DNA of 64,000 bases from Brucella oryzae (lineage in GTDB: Bacteria > Pseudomonadota > Alphaproteobacteria > Rhizobiales > Rhizobiaceae): the NCBI GenBank assembly GCA_012103035.1, contig JAAVLL010000002.1:1434501-1498500 (forward strand), read 5' to 3'. Both the position numbers and the translations under genes were made by a program. Every line of letters begins with the position of its first letter. Within the stretch, counting starts at the first letter, position 1. The notes under the pieces were generated by a model, which was not told the DNA's origin, made no database searches, and saw only the letters and a program-made list of their open reading frames with translations. Below are positions 45,855 to 57,016 of the stretch, piece by piece.

Positions 45855-47225
45855 TTGAGTCCGGCATCAAGTAGCAACAAACCGGAAACACCGCCTTTGA
45901 CTGCTGATCGTGTCATCGTGCGGCTCGATCAGCTGATCAATGCTCAAGTCAATGCCATTATGCAGCATCCCGATTTCATTGCTGCAGAGTGTCGGTGGCG
46001 GGGGTGCTTTTGTTGGTCCATGCATTGCCGAAAGGCAATCAGGTCCGTCTGAAGTTATTGCAAGCGGATTGGTTGGAAATCAGCCAGGATTGCAACCGTT
46101 GCGAGTTTGATCACACGTGGCTTTTGAGCTGATTTATAATCAGGAATTTGCCATGCCCGGCGGAGAACCTTTCGGGCTCCTCATCGGTGACTATATGCTG
46201 GGTCCCGACCTAAGCGGACCGGATGGTACCGAAAATATACTTACGGTACTTGCCGCCATTGCTGCTGCAGCCTTCTGCCCCTTTGTGGCCGGTGCAGCGC
46301 CCTGTGCATTGGGTTTGTCCGGTTACGGGGATCTGAACCGACTACCGGATTTGATCAGCCGGATCACCAGATTGGAATTTACCCGCTGGAATAAATTGCG
46401 GCAGCACGAGGATAGCCGTTTTCTCGGTCTTGTTGCGCCGGGCATTTTATTGCGCAGTCCTTACAGAGCCAGTTTGCGACAAGACAGTTTTCATTTTGAG
46501 GAATATGTCGCGCCCGATGGGTCAACGTTGCGGTTTGGTAATGGCTGTTTTGCTTTTGCGATCAATGTCATGCGCAACTTTATCCGGCACGGCTGGTTCT
46601 CCGAGCTTTGCGGGATCACTGAGAATACGATGGAAGGCGGCTATATCGGTGAAAATATACTGCCGCCTTATATAGGGCCGGATGATCTCGACAGAATACT
46701 CTGCCAGCCGCCGGTTGAAGTTCGCCTGACTACCGATCAGCAACAGCAATTCTGCGCTGCAGGCATCATTCCGGTTGCAACCTCTTATCTTATGTCGGGT
46801 CTGGTTTTAACGTCAGTCAGAGCCTGTATCTGCCGCCGGACCTACGAGCTCATGATAATGCAGCCTTGTCGGGTATGCTGCAGTATGTGCTGTGTGTCTC
46901 ACGCTTTGCCCACTGTTTGAAAGCAATCATGAGGGATGAAATCGGCAGCCATACGAGCGTGGATAAATTACAAGACCGACTGCAAAACTGGCTGCTTACC
47001 TATACGCTGGCGGGCCATAATCGTGACGCTGCGTTACGGATACGCTATCCTTTGCGCGCCTCTCGCGTATCTGTGCGTGAGATTGCAGGGCGGCCCGGTC
47101 TGTATAGCTGCATGTTGGAATTACAGCCCCATCTGCATCTGGATAAACTCCATGCAACATTCCGGCTGCTTATTGACGAAACCTTGCCTGCCACTGCGCG
47201 CGTTGCGGAAGGTTATTCCGCATGA
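45855..47225 (+). CDS. Second TssC-like sheath paralogue (ImpD-like)
   Basis: A diverged copy of TssC of ~457 residues with a shorter N-terminus. Conserved are QHPDFIAAECRWRG, PGGEPFGLLIGDYMLGPD, AAAFCPFVAGAAPCALGLSG, HEDSRFLGLVAP and IAGRPGLYSCMLELQPHL. Start is TTG 45855, since no ATG is available. Frame losses near 46000, 46065-46110 and 46808. The Rhizobium imp locus also has two TssC-type proteins, ImpC and ImpD. Its structural role is not established. Confidence 0.78.
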
Positions 47226-47712
47226 AGAAAATGCGCTCTATCCCTCAGTCCTTGATCGCCTGATACAACCTGTGATTGCTATGCCGTCAGGTACAGCGAT
47301 ACAGGATGAAGTTGCCGACGATATTCGCCGCAATCTCATCGCCTTGTTTAATACGCGCCGCTATCCTGGGTTTGCATCAGTATCAGGTAATGATCACATC
47401 GGAGCACTGCCCCTTTATGGCTTGCCGGAAATGGCTGCAATAAGCGTGGATGACGAGACCGCATGCAATAGTTTTCTAGCGATGATCAAGCGCCAGATTT
47501 TGATTTTTGAACCGCGGCTGCGGCAGGTTTATGTCTCGTTGTCTGATACGAAGCGTATTTCTCCAAGATGTCTGGAACTGATAATCGAGGCTGAGCTTTG
47601 CTGCACGCCTGAGCTGCAAATATTGGCTTTCCGGTCTGTGATTGATCTTTCATCCCGATATATTCAACTGGAAGAGCACTATGCAGAAAGAGTTTCTGGC
47701 GTTTTATCATGA
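47222..47712 (+). CDS. tssE: T6SS baseplate protein TssE (gp25-like)
   Basis: About 163 residues. ATG 47222 overlaps the previous stop (ATGA). One A is missing from the run near 47227, after which LYPSVLDRLIQP, EVADDIRRNLIALFNTRR, FEPRLRQVYVSLSDT and ELQILAFRSVIDLSS read through. These match the gp25/W baseplate fold. The 3' end overlaps tssF by 32 bases. Confidence 0.8.
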
Positions 47713-49449
47713 TGAGTTGCAGACGTTGCGGCGACGTGCAACCGTGTTTTCCCGCACATATCCGGAAGCGGCAGCGAAGTTGCGATTGGTGGAGGGTCTT
47801 GCAGATGACCCCATGTTGAGCGGTTGATTGAGAGCTTTGCATTTATATCCGCAAGGATCAGACACAAGCTTGAAGATAGTTTTCCTGAATTATCTGCGGG
47901 TCTGATTGAGGCGATTTATCCGCATCTTCTGGCGCCGCGTCCCGCGATGAGCCTTGTCAGTTTGGTGCCTTCGCCGGATCTCACAGCAGTACAGCGGGTG
48001 CCGCGCGGATTTGAACTTTTAAGCGATGATATAAACGGCGATAAATGCCGTTTTCGCACCACGCAGGCCGTGGACCTCATTCCCGCAAAGATCATTGATG
48101 TCCGCTATGAAACGGATAGGGAGGTCCTATCATCATGTCCGTTCGACACAGCACAAAGCGCACTCATAATATCGCTCTCGCCATTAAAGAAGGACGGCCA
48201 TCTCGGAGCAGCCGGTCTGAAGACCCTTCGCTTTCATCTCTCCGGCACATGGGAACAGGCAAGCCTGCTTTATATGCGCATTCTTGCAAATGCGGTGGGC
48301 ATGAGCCTTTGCAATACACAGGACACGGAAGAACCGGAATTTCTATCAAGCGATCACATAGTACCGGCAGGCTTCGCAGATGAAGAGGGTTTGTTACAGC
48401 CATCCGCTCATTTTCATACCGGTTTGCGGCTGCTGAGTGAATTCTTCGCTCTTAAGCACAAATTTTTGTTCTTCGATATATCCGGCCTTGAAAACTGGCA
48501 AAGCAAAAACTGACGCTGACCATTTATCTCGACCGACAGGATAGTGCACTGAGAAAAACCTGACTGCCGACAGTATCAGTCTCAATACCACACCGGTGAT
48601 CAATCTGTTCCAACAGCGTTGCGAGCCTGTGCATGTGAACGGTGAACGGGAACAATATCCTTTTGTGCCAGATTACCGCTTCCGTCAGACTCGTAAATTT
48701 CATTCCGTCGATTGTGTGACTGCTGTGAGTGAGAACGGAGCAACGATTCTCTGCCATCCTGCTGGTCATGCAAAGATCTGCAGCGGCAGTAGCAGCCTGG
48801 TCTGGCAGATTGTCAGAGATTCCTCGGCCGGTGAAGATGAGGATTGTATGATCGGCTTCAGCGGTAGCGCGCTGGATCGCGGTCAATCATTTGTCGCACA
48901 GATTGAGGCGCTTTGTACCAACGGACAATTGCCCAATCAGTTGCCTTACAACAACGGCAGTCTGCAACTTTTGCCGGCAAAGCCGCATAGTATGATTGCT
49001 GCAATCCGATGCCTAATGCCCTTCACATCATCGGTGGCAAAACCATTATCCGGTGATCAATTATGGCGGTTTATTGCGCATCTGCGGGTAAATCATCTCT
49101 CCATCAGCAATGATACAGGTCAAACTCTGCGCGAAATTCTGCGTCTTTATCAGGCAAATGAGGATGCCGACGGCCAGAAATTTATCGACTCGGTTCAATC
49201 TGTTACACCTCGCTCGTCCATGTACCGGCTCAGACAAGGCGGTTTTGCAGCTGCGACCGATTTTGACATCTGCTTCTCCGCCGATACCATATCCCCTGCC
49301 GGAATCTTTATCTTCGCTTCCGTCCTCAATCGATTTTACAGCTTTACACCTCCATCAACAGTTTCAGCCGTGTAACCGCGCGGATGGAGAACCTTGCTGA
49401 GCCGGTTGTCCGCTTTCCTTTCTGTCCATCTATTCGGAAGCCGGTATGA
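47681..49449 (+). CDS. tssF: T6SS baseplate protein TssF
   Basis: About 590 residues. The N-terminus, FLAFYHDELQTLRRRATVFS then YPEAAAKLRL and DPMLERLIESFAFISARIRH, is the family signature. Further parts: LAPRPAMSLVSLVPSPD, PVINLFQQRCEPVHVNG and the end LQLYTSINSFSRVTARM. Frame losses near 47817, 48500, 48555 and 49335 hide the last 38 residues. The true stop, 49447-49449, overlaps the tssG start. Wedge component with TssE, G and K. Confidence 0.85.
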
Positions 49450-50427
49450 GCGGGTCGGTCACCATAAAAGCGACAGCTGAGGAGCGGGAAATTTCCGGTT
49501 TTGACACGGCCGTTACCTATCGTCGTCTCAGGCAGCATTTGCCAGACGATGCACTAATGATGCAATTGCAGCTATCGCTGAGTCCGCTACCGGTCAGACT
49601 GGTCAAGGACCGGCAGCATGGCAGCCATATTGCCACAACACTCGCCGCCCTGACCGGCGCCACAGGATGTTTGCCGCCTTGTTATGAGGAAACAGCGCTG
49701 GCGCAGACTTTGAACAGGAACGATTCTTATGCTGCTTTTATTGCGTTGTTTCAGCGAAATCTGGCCGATCTGCTCGTTGAGGCAAGCGCCAAATACAGTG
49801 CGCACCGACAAAGCCGCCGGACCCAACCCGCTCAAAATCCATTCTCGAATGCCATTCTAGCACTTGCCGGATGTGAGCACAGGGATGAGAAAATGAACCG
49901 CAGCTTTTCGCCATGCAGTATGCGGCGTTGTTTGCCGATGACCGGCGCAATGCCGAAAGCCTCAAAGCTATGCTCACAGATATATTCGGCATTCCGATTG
50001 AGATTGCTGAATTCCAGCCGCGCTGGCAACCGGTTCCGGAAGATGAACGCAGTTTTCTTAATGGACGTTCCCGGCTTGGCGCGGATAGCTGCATCGGCGC
50101 CTCGGCTAGAAATGCAGCTGCCTATTTTCGCGTCATTCTCGGCCCGCTTGACTACTCGCAATTCCGCCGGTTTCTGCCGGACCAGCCTGAAGCACAACAG
50201 CTTGCCGACCTGATCAGGTTTTATTGTGGCTTTGGACTCAGCTTCGACGTTCAGCTGGTACTTGAAAAACTGCAGTGCTTCCAGCCTGCCTCTCCGCAGA
50301 TTGCCGTCTTGGTTATCACATTTGGCTGGGTGCTACAGACACACATCAATGGCATCGTAGCGATGCGGTATTTGACGAGCGAACGATCTCCAATAACAAA
50401 TCACGGGATATAACCTATGCATCGTGA
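49446..50427 (+). CDS. tssG: T6SS baseplate protein TssG
   Basis: About 328 residues from ATG 49446. The middle has HRDEKMNR, QYAALFADDRRNAESLKAML, FGIPIEIAEFQPRW and RNAAAYFRVILGPLDYSQF. After a restored A near 50270 the end reads LSADCRLGYHIWLGA, as the family requires, and stops at 50427, overlapping tssK by 11 bases. A further loss lies near 49907. Binds TssF in the baseplate. Confidence 0.8.
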
Positions 50428-51777
50428 GAACAGAGTCATCTGGGGAGAAGGTATGTTTCTGCGTCCCCAACATTTCCAGCAGGCCGACCGCTGGACAGAA
50501 AGGATGACGCACCTTCTGCTGCATATGATGCCCGGCTATTTCCGCGGTATTGCCAAATTGGAAATTGATACCGGTGCTCTGACCCGCGGTGAGCTGGCGC
50601 TACTGGCGCTGCGCGTTGTCATGCCCGATGGCAGCATGATTGAAGCGCCGATTGACGCAGCCTTGCCTGCACCCTTGCAATTGAAGGAAACCTCTGCGGG
50701 TTATTCAGTGTATCTGGCATTGCCTCGCCGTGAAGCGCAGGAACCAGGTATCGCGCGCAGCGATGCTCCCGGACTGCAGACTGGCAAATTTTGTCGTATC
50801 CGGACGCAAGAAATTGACGTAGCGGATGCCAATGGTGATATCAGCCCGACGGCACCAGTTGAAATTGGGCAATTTAATCTTCAGTTGGTAAGCGAGCGGA
50901 CGGATGCCGCTGACACGCGGCTAACCGGCTTGGCAGTTCTTGAAATTGCCCGCGTGCTTGAGGTGAAGCCGGATAAATCCGTGCAACTGGATGAGAATTT
51001 TATTCCCTGCTGCCTGAATTGTGCTGCAAGTCCCAACCTTATCAGTGCCATGAAAGAGCTTATCGGGCTTATTGAAAGGCGTGCGGAAGTCCTCGCGCAA
51101 AGAATTGGCAGCCCGGCACAACTCAGTCTTTCCGAAACAGCGGATTTTCTGCTTTTGTCAGCGCTCAACCGCACAGAACCACGGCTCAAGCATATGCTGG
51201 ATCATGCTGCGACAACACCGCCAGCAGAGTTCTTCGAGCTATGTCTTGCCCTGACCGGCGATATAGCTGCACTCACAAGAGTGGAAAAACGCCCTGTCCG
51301 CTGCCGGTTTATGACCATGATGATTTGAACCGGTGTTTTCCGGCATTGCTGCGGATTTTGCGTAATGATTTGGCCTCCATGATTGAAAAGCGCGTCATTT
51401 CGATCAATCTCGTGAAAAACAATTCGGGCTTTATATCGGGAAACTGGGCAATCCGGCATTACTTGAGAATGCCACCTGTATTCTTGCCGTTCGTTCTTCT
51501 TTGCCTGAAGAAGACATACGGAGCCGTTTACCATCGCAGATCAAGATCGGCCCGATCGAAGAGATTGTCAAATTGGTGAAACTGGCCATTTTCGGCATCG
51601 GCCTGCGGATACTTACCGTCGTTCCGCGCCAGTTACCCTATCAGCCATCTACCGTCTATTTTGAACTGGACCGCAACGCACTGATCTGGGGATCTCCTGC
51701 ATTCCAAAGCCATTGCCCTCCATCTGGCAGCACCCTTTCCTGATATCGAAATGCAGATATGGGTGCTCAAACAATGA
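50417..51777 (+). CDS. tssK: T6SS baseplate protein TssK
   Basis: About 454 residues, links the baseplate to the membrane complex. The N-terminus VIWGEGMFLRPQHFQQADRW is diagnostic. Later parts: RVVMPDGSMIEAP, PCCLNCAASPNLISAMKEL, LAVRSSLPEEDIRSRLPSQI and QLPYQPSTVYFELDRNALIW. Frame losses near 51285, 51455, 51590 and 51690. The stop overlaps tssL by four bases (ATGA). Confidence 0.87.
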
Positions 51778-53060
51778 ATATTGCCGCACAAAACAGACAA
51801 TCCAGCGAAGTGATGCAGCACGATCCGGTGGCGAGAAAAATACAGAGCAGACCGGTTTACTTCTGTTTTGATCCTGACACTCATCCTGCTCTCGTCGGCC
51901 ATGCGGCATCTTTGATTAATTTTGCTATTTCTCTCAAATCTACCAAACGAATACATGATCTCGGACGGTTGCATCGTCTCGCCATGCGCATGTTGTCCCA
52001 TTACCGTCAGACCCTCGGCAAGCTGCAGGTAAAAGATCACGACATTACTGTCGCCCATTACATTTTATGCGCTACCATTGATGATGCGGTCTTAAGTCAG
52101 TCATGGCGTGTCAGGGCGGGCTGGGCGGAATATGGTTTGGCCGCATATTTTCACCGCGATGTGAACAGCGGTGATCGTTTTTGAAATTCTCAACAAAGCG
52201 CTCGCGGCGCAACCGCTTAATAAACCACTCCTGCTTTTGTTCTATTACTGCCTTGCACTGTGCTTTGAAGGAAGGCTGCGTCTACATGGTCATCAGGCGC
52301 AAGAAAAAACGTATTCTTGACCGGCTTTACCAGCTGCTTGCTACAGATTATGGCAGCCGATTACCGATTGTCGGGCTGAGTGCTGAACAGCTTCCGGCAT
52401 GTCCGCGCAGGAAACGGCTGCCGGTTCTGCCGGTTCTACTCTCCGTGCTGATCGGTGCAAATGTACTGTCAAGTGTCGCTTTTATATGTCTATCTTGCCT
52501 GCACAGCGCAAGGCGGCTGAGCAGCTCCATGCATTGACGCGCTATCAACTATCCGTTCGTTCTCCCGCCGATGAGCATCCGGATCCAGAACCTGCTCCTG
52601 TACAGACTGCTATGGCAGCTCCTCAACTGGATGAAATTCTGGCGACAGAAATTAACGGCAGAGATATTGCCTTGTTCAAACCGGCAGGCGGAACGCCGTT
52701 CATACGTATTCTCAAAAATCCGCTTTTTGCCTCCGCCTCGGATAAGATTGCCCCGAATGCGATCGATTTAATTAAACGTATTGCTGAAGCTGTCGCTCTG
52801 ACCGGCGCGGATGTTACCGTGGTGGGCTATACAGACGGCCAGCCAATTCGTTCGCGCCGGTTTCCCTCAATCAGGTTCTGTCGCAGGCTCGCGCGCAGGC
52901 CATTGCCGGATTATTGCAGCCTGCGATGCCAGACATTGTCATCCGGGCTATCGGCAAGGGTGCCGCTGACCCGGTTGCCGACAATGCAACGCCGGAGGGA
53001 CGCGCCCTAAATCGCCGTGTTGAGATTTATCTGACGCCCAAGCGGCAAAATTGGTCATAA
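51774..53060 (+). CDS. tssL: T6SS membrane protein TssL with OmpA-like domain
   Basis: About 430 residues. The N-terminal DotU domain has VGHAASLINFAISLKS and the RLAMRMLSHYRQTLG and HYILCATIDDAVLSQSW blocks. One transmembrane helix (LPVLLSVLIGANVLSSVAF) follows near residue 230. The periplasmic part ends in an OmpA-like peptidoglycan-binding domain: VTVVGYTDGQPIRS, NQVLSQARAQAIAGLL, GRALNRRVEIYL. Frame losses near 52180, 52380, 52490 and 52858. TssL with fused OmpA is the evolved form that anchors to the cell wall directly. Confidence 0.85.
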
Positions 53061-53078
53061 ACCGTAATGATCTTTAAA

Positions 53079-56000
53079 ATGAAAGATTATAAAAATACTC
53101 CATTTCATATTTATGGATTTGCGTAACTTTCATCTGGGCTAGTCTGATTTCTTCAGCAGTCTGGAGCTGGGGTTCATTGCTGTCTTTTACGGTTATCATC
53201 CGTTGGCAAATAACCTCCACCGCCTCTATGCGCTGGCAGTAATTTTCCTGCTCTGGATGACGGGAATATTATATTATCTGACAGTCAAAAAATCTATTCT
53301 CTCAGAAACCGCCGCGGCGGATATTGAACCGACACAGCCCGATATAGCAACCGATACAGATACTGAGCATTTTTGCAAAGCATAAAGTCAAACTTGGCAA
53401 CAAGAAAAAGGTCTGTTCCTGATTATGCAATTGGGTGAGGCAAATCCATCGCCTCTTATTCCGCAGATTATCCGGCTGGCCCCATGCGGCCAGCTCATTG
53501 CTTCCGAATTTGACCGGCGCGGACAAGCGGGATGGGCCGAATTCACCTCTGCCATCTATGCGGAATGCTGTTCAACCATAAGGTCTGCCGATCAGAAATT
53601 ATCTGCTTTATGGACTGACCTTATCAGTCAATGTGCGCGGCGGATAACGACCCTGCCCGTGAACAGCTTGATCATAACGACCGATTACGCAACAATTACC
53701 AATGAGCAGCAATGGCAGAATGTGCAAGCTGCAATCATGGACATGACGAAACAGCTGCACCACAGACTCGGTTATGTTCCCCGGTCTATTTTCTGCTGAA
53801 AGATGCTCAAACAATCAGTGGATTTTCCGAATATTTCCAATCCGTGAGTGATCTACAAAACCACGCTTTGCTGGGGATTACCATTCCGGTGACAGCAAAA
53901 TCGACGCGGCGGCATATGAGGCAATGCTCGCCCGAGGATTCAAAACGTTACAAAAGATATTGAAGCGCAGATTGCGGAAAAGCTGAACCGTTTTTCTGGT
54001 CAGCACGAGCCTCATGCTCTATTCTGGTTCCCCGCTCGGTTTGCTGATTTTCTCAACCAATATAAACAACGCCTTGAACAACTGGCTTTATTCTTGTCTG
54101 GTATAGGAGGCTTACCGCCACGGGCTGCCGCAATAGCTTGTTGCACGACAGATCATGTCAGATTTCTGAAGAGTTTCCTGTTATATGTTCATAACGATAC
54201 AGCTACAGCAGAACATATTGCAGCCATACGCCAACGCAGACGAAAAAGACGAACTGGCCTTGTACTTGCTTCTCTGCTGATTATAGGCCTTTCGGCCGGT
54301 GTATGGACATATATATTCTGGCAGTCACGGGAATATCTTGCAGCCTTTTCTGCAAAACTGAGCGCTACCGATGCCGCTCTTTCTGATATGAACAAGCATC
54401 CTCAAAAGAGCTTTTCTCTCACATCTGTTGTGACCCCGCTGCTCATGACACGACAGCTGATGGATGAACAAAATACCAACCTTCTGCGCAGGATGGCTGT
54501 CGGCTCAGACCTCCGCCGCAGCCTGATAGAAACCCACGACCAACTGGCCGATAAATATCTGTTACCGCAAATAGTGCAGCAGCAGACAGAACTGCGTATT
54601 ACGGGAACGAATTATAGCAGCCGGAATCATCTTTTTGATGCGCTTGCCCTCTATCTGAGTCTTGCCGGACGATTGGTACTTTCGGAGCAGGACCTACAGC
54701 AGCTAACTCAAAATGTATTTAAAACATTAGGGCAAGATTATGCGCAAAACGATCAGATGATGCGTGAGATTAAAGACTTGTTCAGAGCAGGTAGAGTTCC
54801 GATCAGGCCGGATAACGCCCTAATCGAACAAGCCCAATTACAACTCACTGATCTTTCCCAAGCCAGTCGCGCGCTTTATCTATTGGAACAGTATAGTCAG
54901 GCTGCAGGTCTCTCCCCTTGGCAGGCCTCAGAGATTATTGGACCGGATGCGGATGATATAATATCATTTCGCCGTCCAGAAACCAGCCAATACAGAATAC
55001 CAGGACTTTATACAAAAAGCGGATTTGATACAATTATTATTCCCCGTTTTTCGGATGCTATTCAGAGTGTCATAAAGACGGAGAAAGTCTGGTCAAAAAT
55101 ACGACCGGCAGATCCATCGACGCTGGCACAAGATGTACTCACAACTTATTCTACTCACTTTTATCAACGCTGGACAGAATATCTGCTGAATATTAGCATT
55201 AATCCACCGGAGGTTACAGTCGTATCAAATCAACAGGGCATGCAAATACGTGGGACTTACAAAGCCCCTTTGCTTAAATTGCTCAGTAATATTGCGGAGC
55301 AAACGGCGCTTATACCGTTTGACACCAAAGTCAGCAGTGATCTGGAGCTGGCAAATAATCGCTCATCGTGGAAAGATAAACTGCCCTTTGCGTCTTTACG
55401 GGCTTTTCTTAAGAATAATAAAACCACGGGAACAGAGCTGCCTTTGTCCGATCAGCTATTCTCAATCCTTAGCGGGATTGAAAAACTTCAGGCTCGTCTA
55501 GACACTGCAGACAGCACATCCGATGGGAGTGCTGATCTCGAAACCAAGCTGCTTGAGCAGTATCGGCGGTTACAGGAACTCACACCGGAACTCCCTTTCC
55601 CACTGCGTCCGTGGATGGAGCAGTTTTCTGAGAATGCGAAACCGACATTGGGCACAGCCATCAAGAAATCACTTGGCAATTTATGGGATAAGCAAAATTA
55701 TGGCATTTGTAAAATGCTCACAACAAACCGCTACCCGTTTCAGCAAAATACATCAGACGAAATTGCACTGGAAGACTTTACCCGTTTATTCGGGCCTGAC
55801 GGTATATTCGCACATTTTACCAATGAAGCTTTGCAGCCCTATGTCGATACGAAATCATTGCCTTGGCGATGGCGGAAGAGTTCCGCACGATTTTGAACAA
55901 GGCCAGTCTGGACATGTTTGAAAAGGCTGATCTGATCCGTCGCAGTTTTTCCAAGCGGATCAGAAAATGCCATCCTTTACTGTAAAAATCAGGGCTCAAA

Positions 56001-56351
56001 ATTACCGGACAATATTGCCATAGCAATCATGCAGATCGGAGACACATCTGTTAGCGCAAGCGCTCAGCAAAATGATACAGTTTCGGTAAGCGGGCCGGTT
56101 TCCAACAATGAGAACTCGTCAAAAGTATTAATCTTTACCGATAAATGGCATGAAATTGCCAGTGCAGACGGCCCCTGGTCGCTGTTTCGGCTGCTTGATC
56201 AGGAAAAGTGACACAAATTACGGACGGGCAATATCGTGTTTCGTTTGCTGCGCAAGGAAAATCTGTGTCTTTCCTACTGGATTTCAGTGCCCTGTATCCT
56301 GCCTATAACAAGGCATTGCTGGAAACATTCCGGTGCACAACACTCAATTGA
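53079..56351 (+). CDS. tssM: T6SS membrane protein TssM (IcmF)
   Basis: About 1090 residues. Two N-terminal helices (from TFIWASLISS and LAVIFLLWMTGILYYL) are followed by a cytoplasmic domain with QVYFLLKDAQT-like PVYFLLKDAQTISGFSEYF. Another helix (TGLVLASLLIIGLSAGVWTY) and a ~650-residue periplasmic part with IcmF/DUF1215-type blocks come next. The end, SFLLDFSALYPAYNKALLE and FRCTTLN, is typical. Where a Walker A would be expected I find LGEANPSPLI without GK[ST]. Frame losses near 53125, 53180, 53378, 53790, 53905, 54000 and 55850-56000, plus 56208. Confidence 0.8.
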
Positions 56352-56580
56352 GCATTCTGCGGCAATATTCGTTCGGGCTGTAATTGGCCTGGCTGCCATC
56401 AATGGTGATCCGTTCTGATCCGCCGTGTCAGGTCAAAGCCTTTCAGCAAAATTTTGGCGGCATGTAGATCCCGATTCCTACTGAAATAGAGCTCGACAGT
56501 CCCGTCGGTGCAGTCGCTTGCATAACGTAAGCTTCGTCTGACATAGCCGGGCCTGGCGGTTTCGGCCTAGGCCATACTGT
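56350..56580 (-). pseudogene. IS6-family transposase remnant
   Basis: On the minus strand, RYASDCTDGTVELYFSRNRD, LHAAKILLKGF and, one base out of frame, RITIDGSQANYSPNEYC match the middle of IS6/IS26-type transposases. Both ends are absent. Its 3' limit touches the tssM stop. Confidence 0.65.
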
Positions 56581-56795
56581 CCGTAGCTTTGGATCATAAG
56601 CTACTGAAATCGCTTAACTTAGTTTTCAGTTCGGTTTTGAGGCTCAAAGTGCGCGGCACAAACCAGCGCTACAATATTTATAGCGCTTTATAGGAATAGG
56701 ACGTGGCGATCCATTCTGCTAATATTTATATCGCTACTGCTTTGCTTCATGCGGAGCATGTAAGCCTAATTTGATTCAAATAAGGATCGTATTCA

Positions 56796-56942
56796 ATGAT
56801 TGTTTCATTTCTTGACATTGCACTTGCAGCAGAAGTTGTAGGCGAAAAGCTTTCGTTCAGGCATTCCAGCGATCTTTGTAGCGAGAATAGCTGCGGAACG
56901 GCGGCTTGCTCCAGTTGCGGCGGCAGTGGTTGCGGGCAATAG
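56796..56942 (+). CDS. Putative class II lanthipeptide precursor peptide (LanA)
   Basis: A 48-residue peptide with AAGGA nine bases upstream. Residues 1-23 look like a leader: hydrophobic and acidic, starting MIVSFLDIALAAEVVGEKLS. The C-terminal 25 residues hold five Cys (28, 33, 38, 41, 46) and eight Ser/Thr (24, 25, 29, 32, 35, 39, 40, 44); the last 18 read NSCGTAACSSCGGSGCGQ. Such a core suits dehydration of Ser/Thr and thioether closure by the LanM coded downstream. No double-Gly cleavage site is at the expected junction. A metallothionein-like peptide is the alternative, but position in front of lanM argues for a RiPP. No match to a known lantibiotic core is claimed. Confidence 0.78.
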   Translation: MIVSFLDIALAAEVVGEKLSFRHSSDLCSENSCGTAACSSCGGSGCGQ

Positions 56943-56959
56943 TCTGAGTACCATCTAAA

Positions 56960-56998
56960 GGTTGTCTGGAATGGCTCTTATAATCACTCCAGACAACC
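56960..56998 (+). promoter_or_regulatory. Hairpin between precursor and downstream genes
   Basis: Perfect 11-bp arms GGTTGTCTGGA and TCCAGACAACC with a 17-base loop, 18 bases after the precursor stop, followed by GCAAAATAGG with no T run. In RiPP operons such hairpins protect or attenuate so that the precursor exceeds the enzymes. Confidence 0.65.
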
Positions 56999-57016
56999 GC
57001 AAAATAGGATCGACGC

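Noticed and set aside
56703..56774. A 23-codon GTG-started reading frame with AGGA upstream, just before the precursor gene, with some leader-like residues
   Set aside because: No Cys or Ser/Thr-rich core, very short and no conserved motif. It could be a leader peptide or chance.
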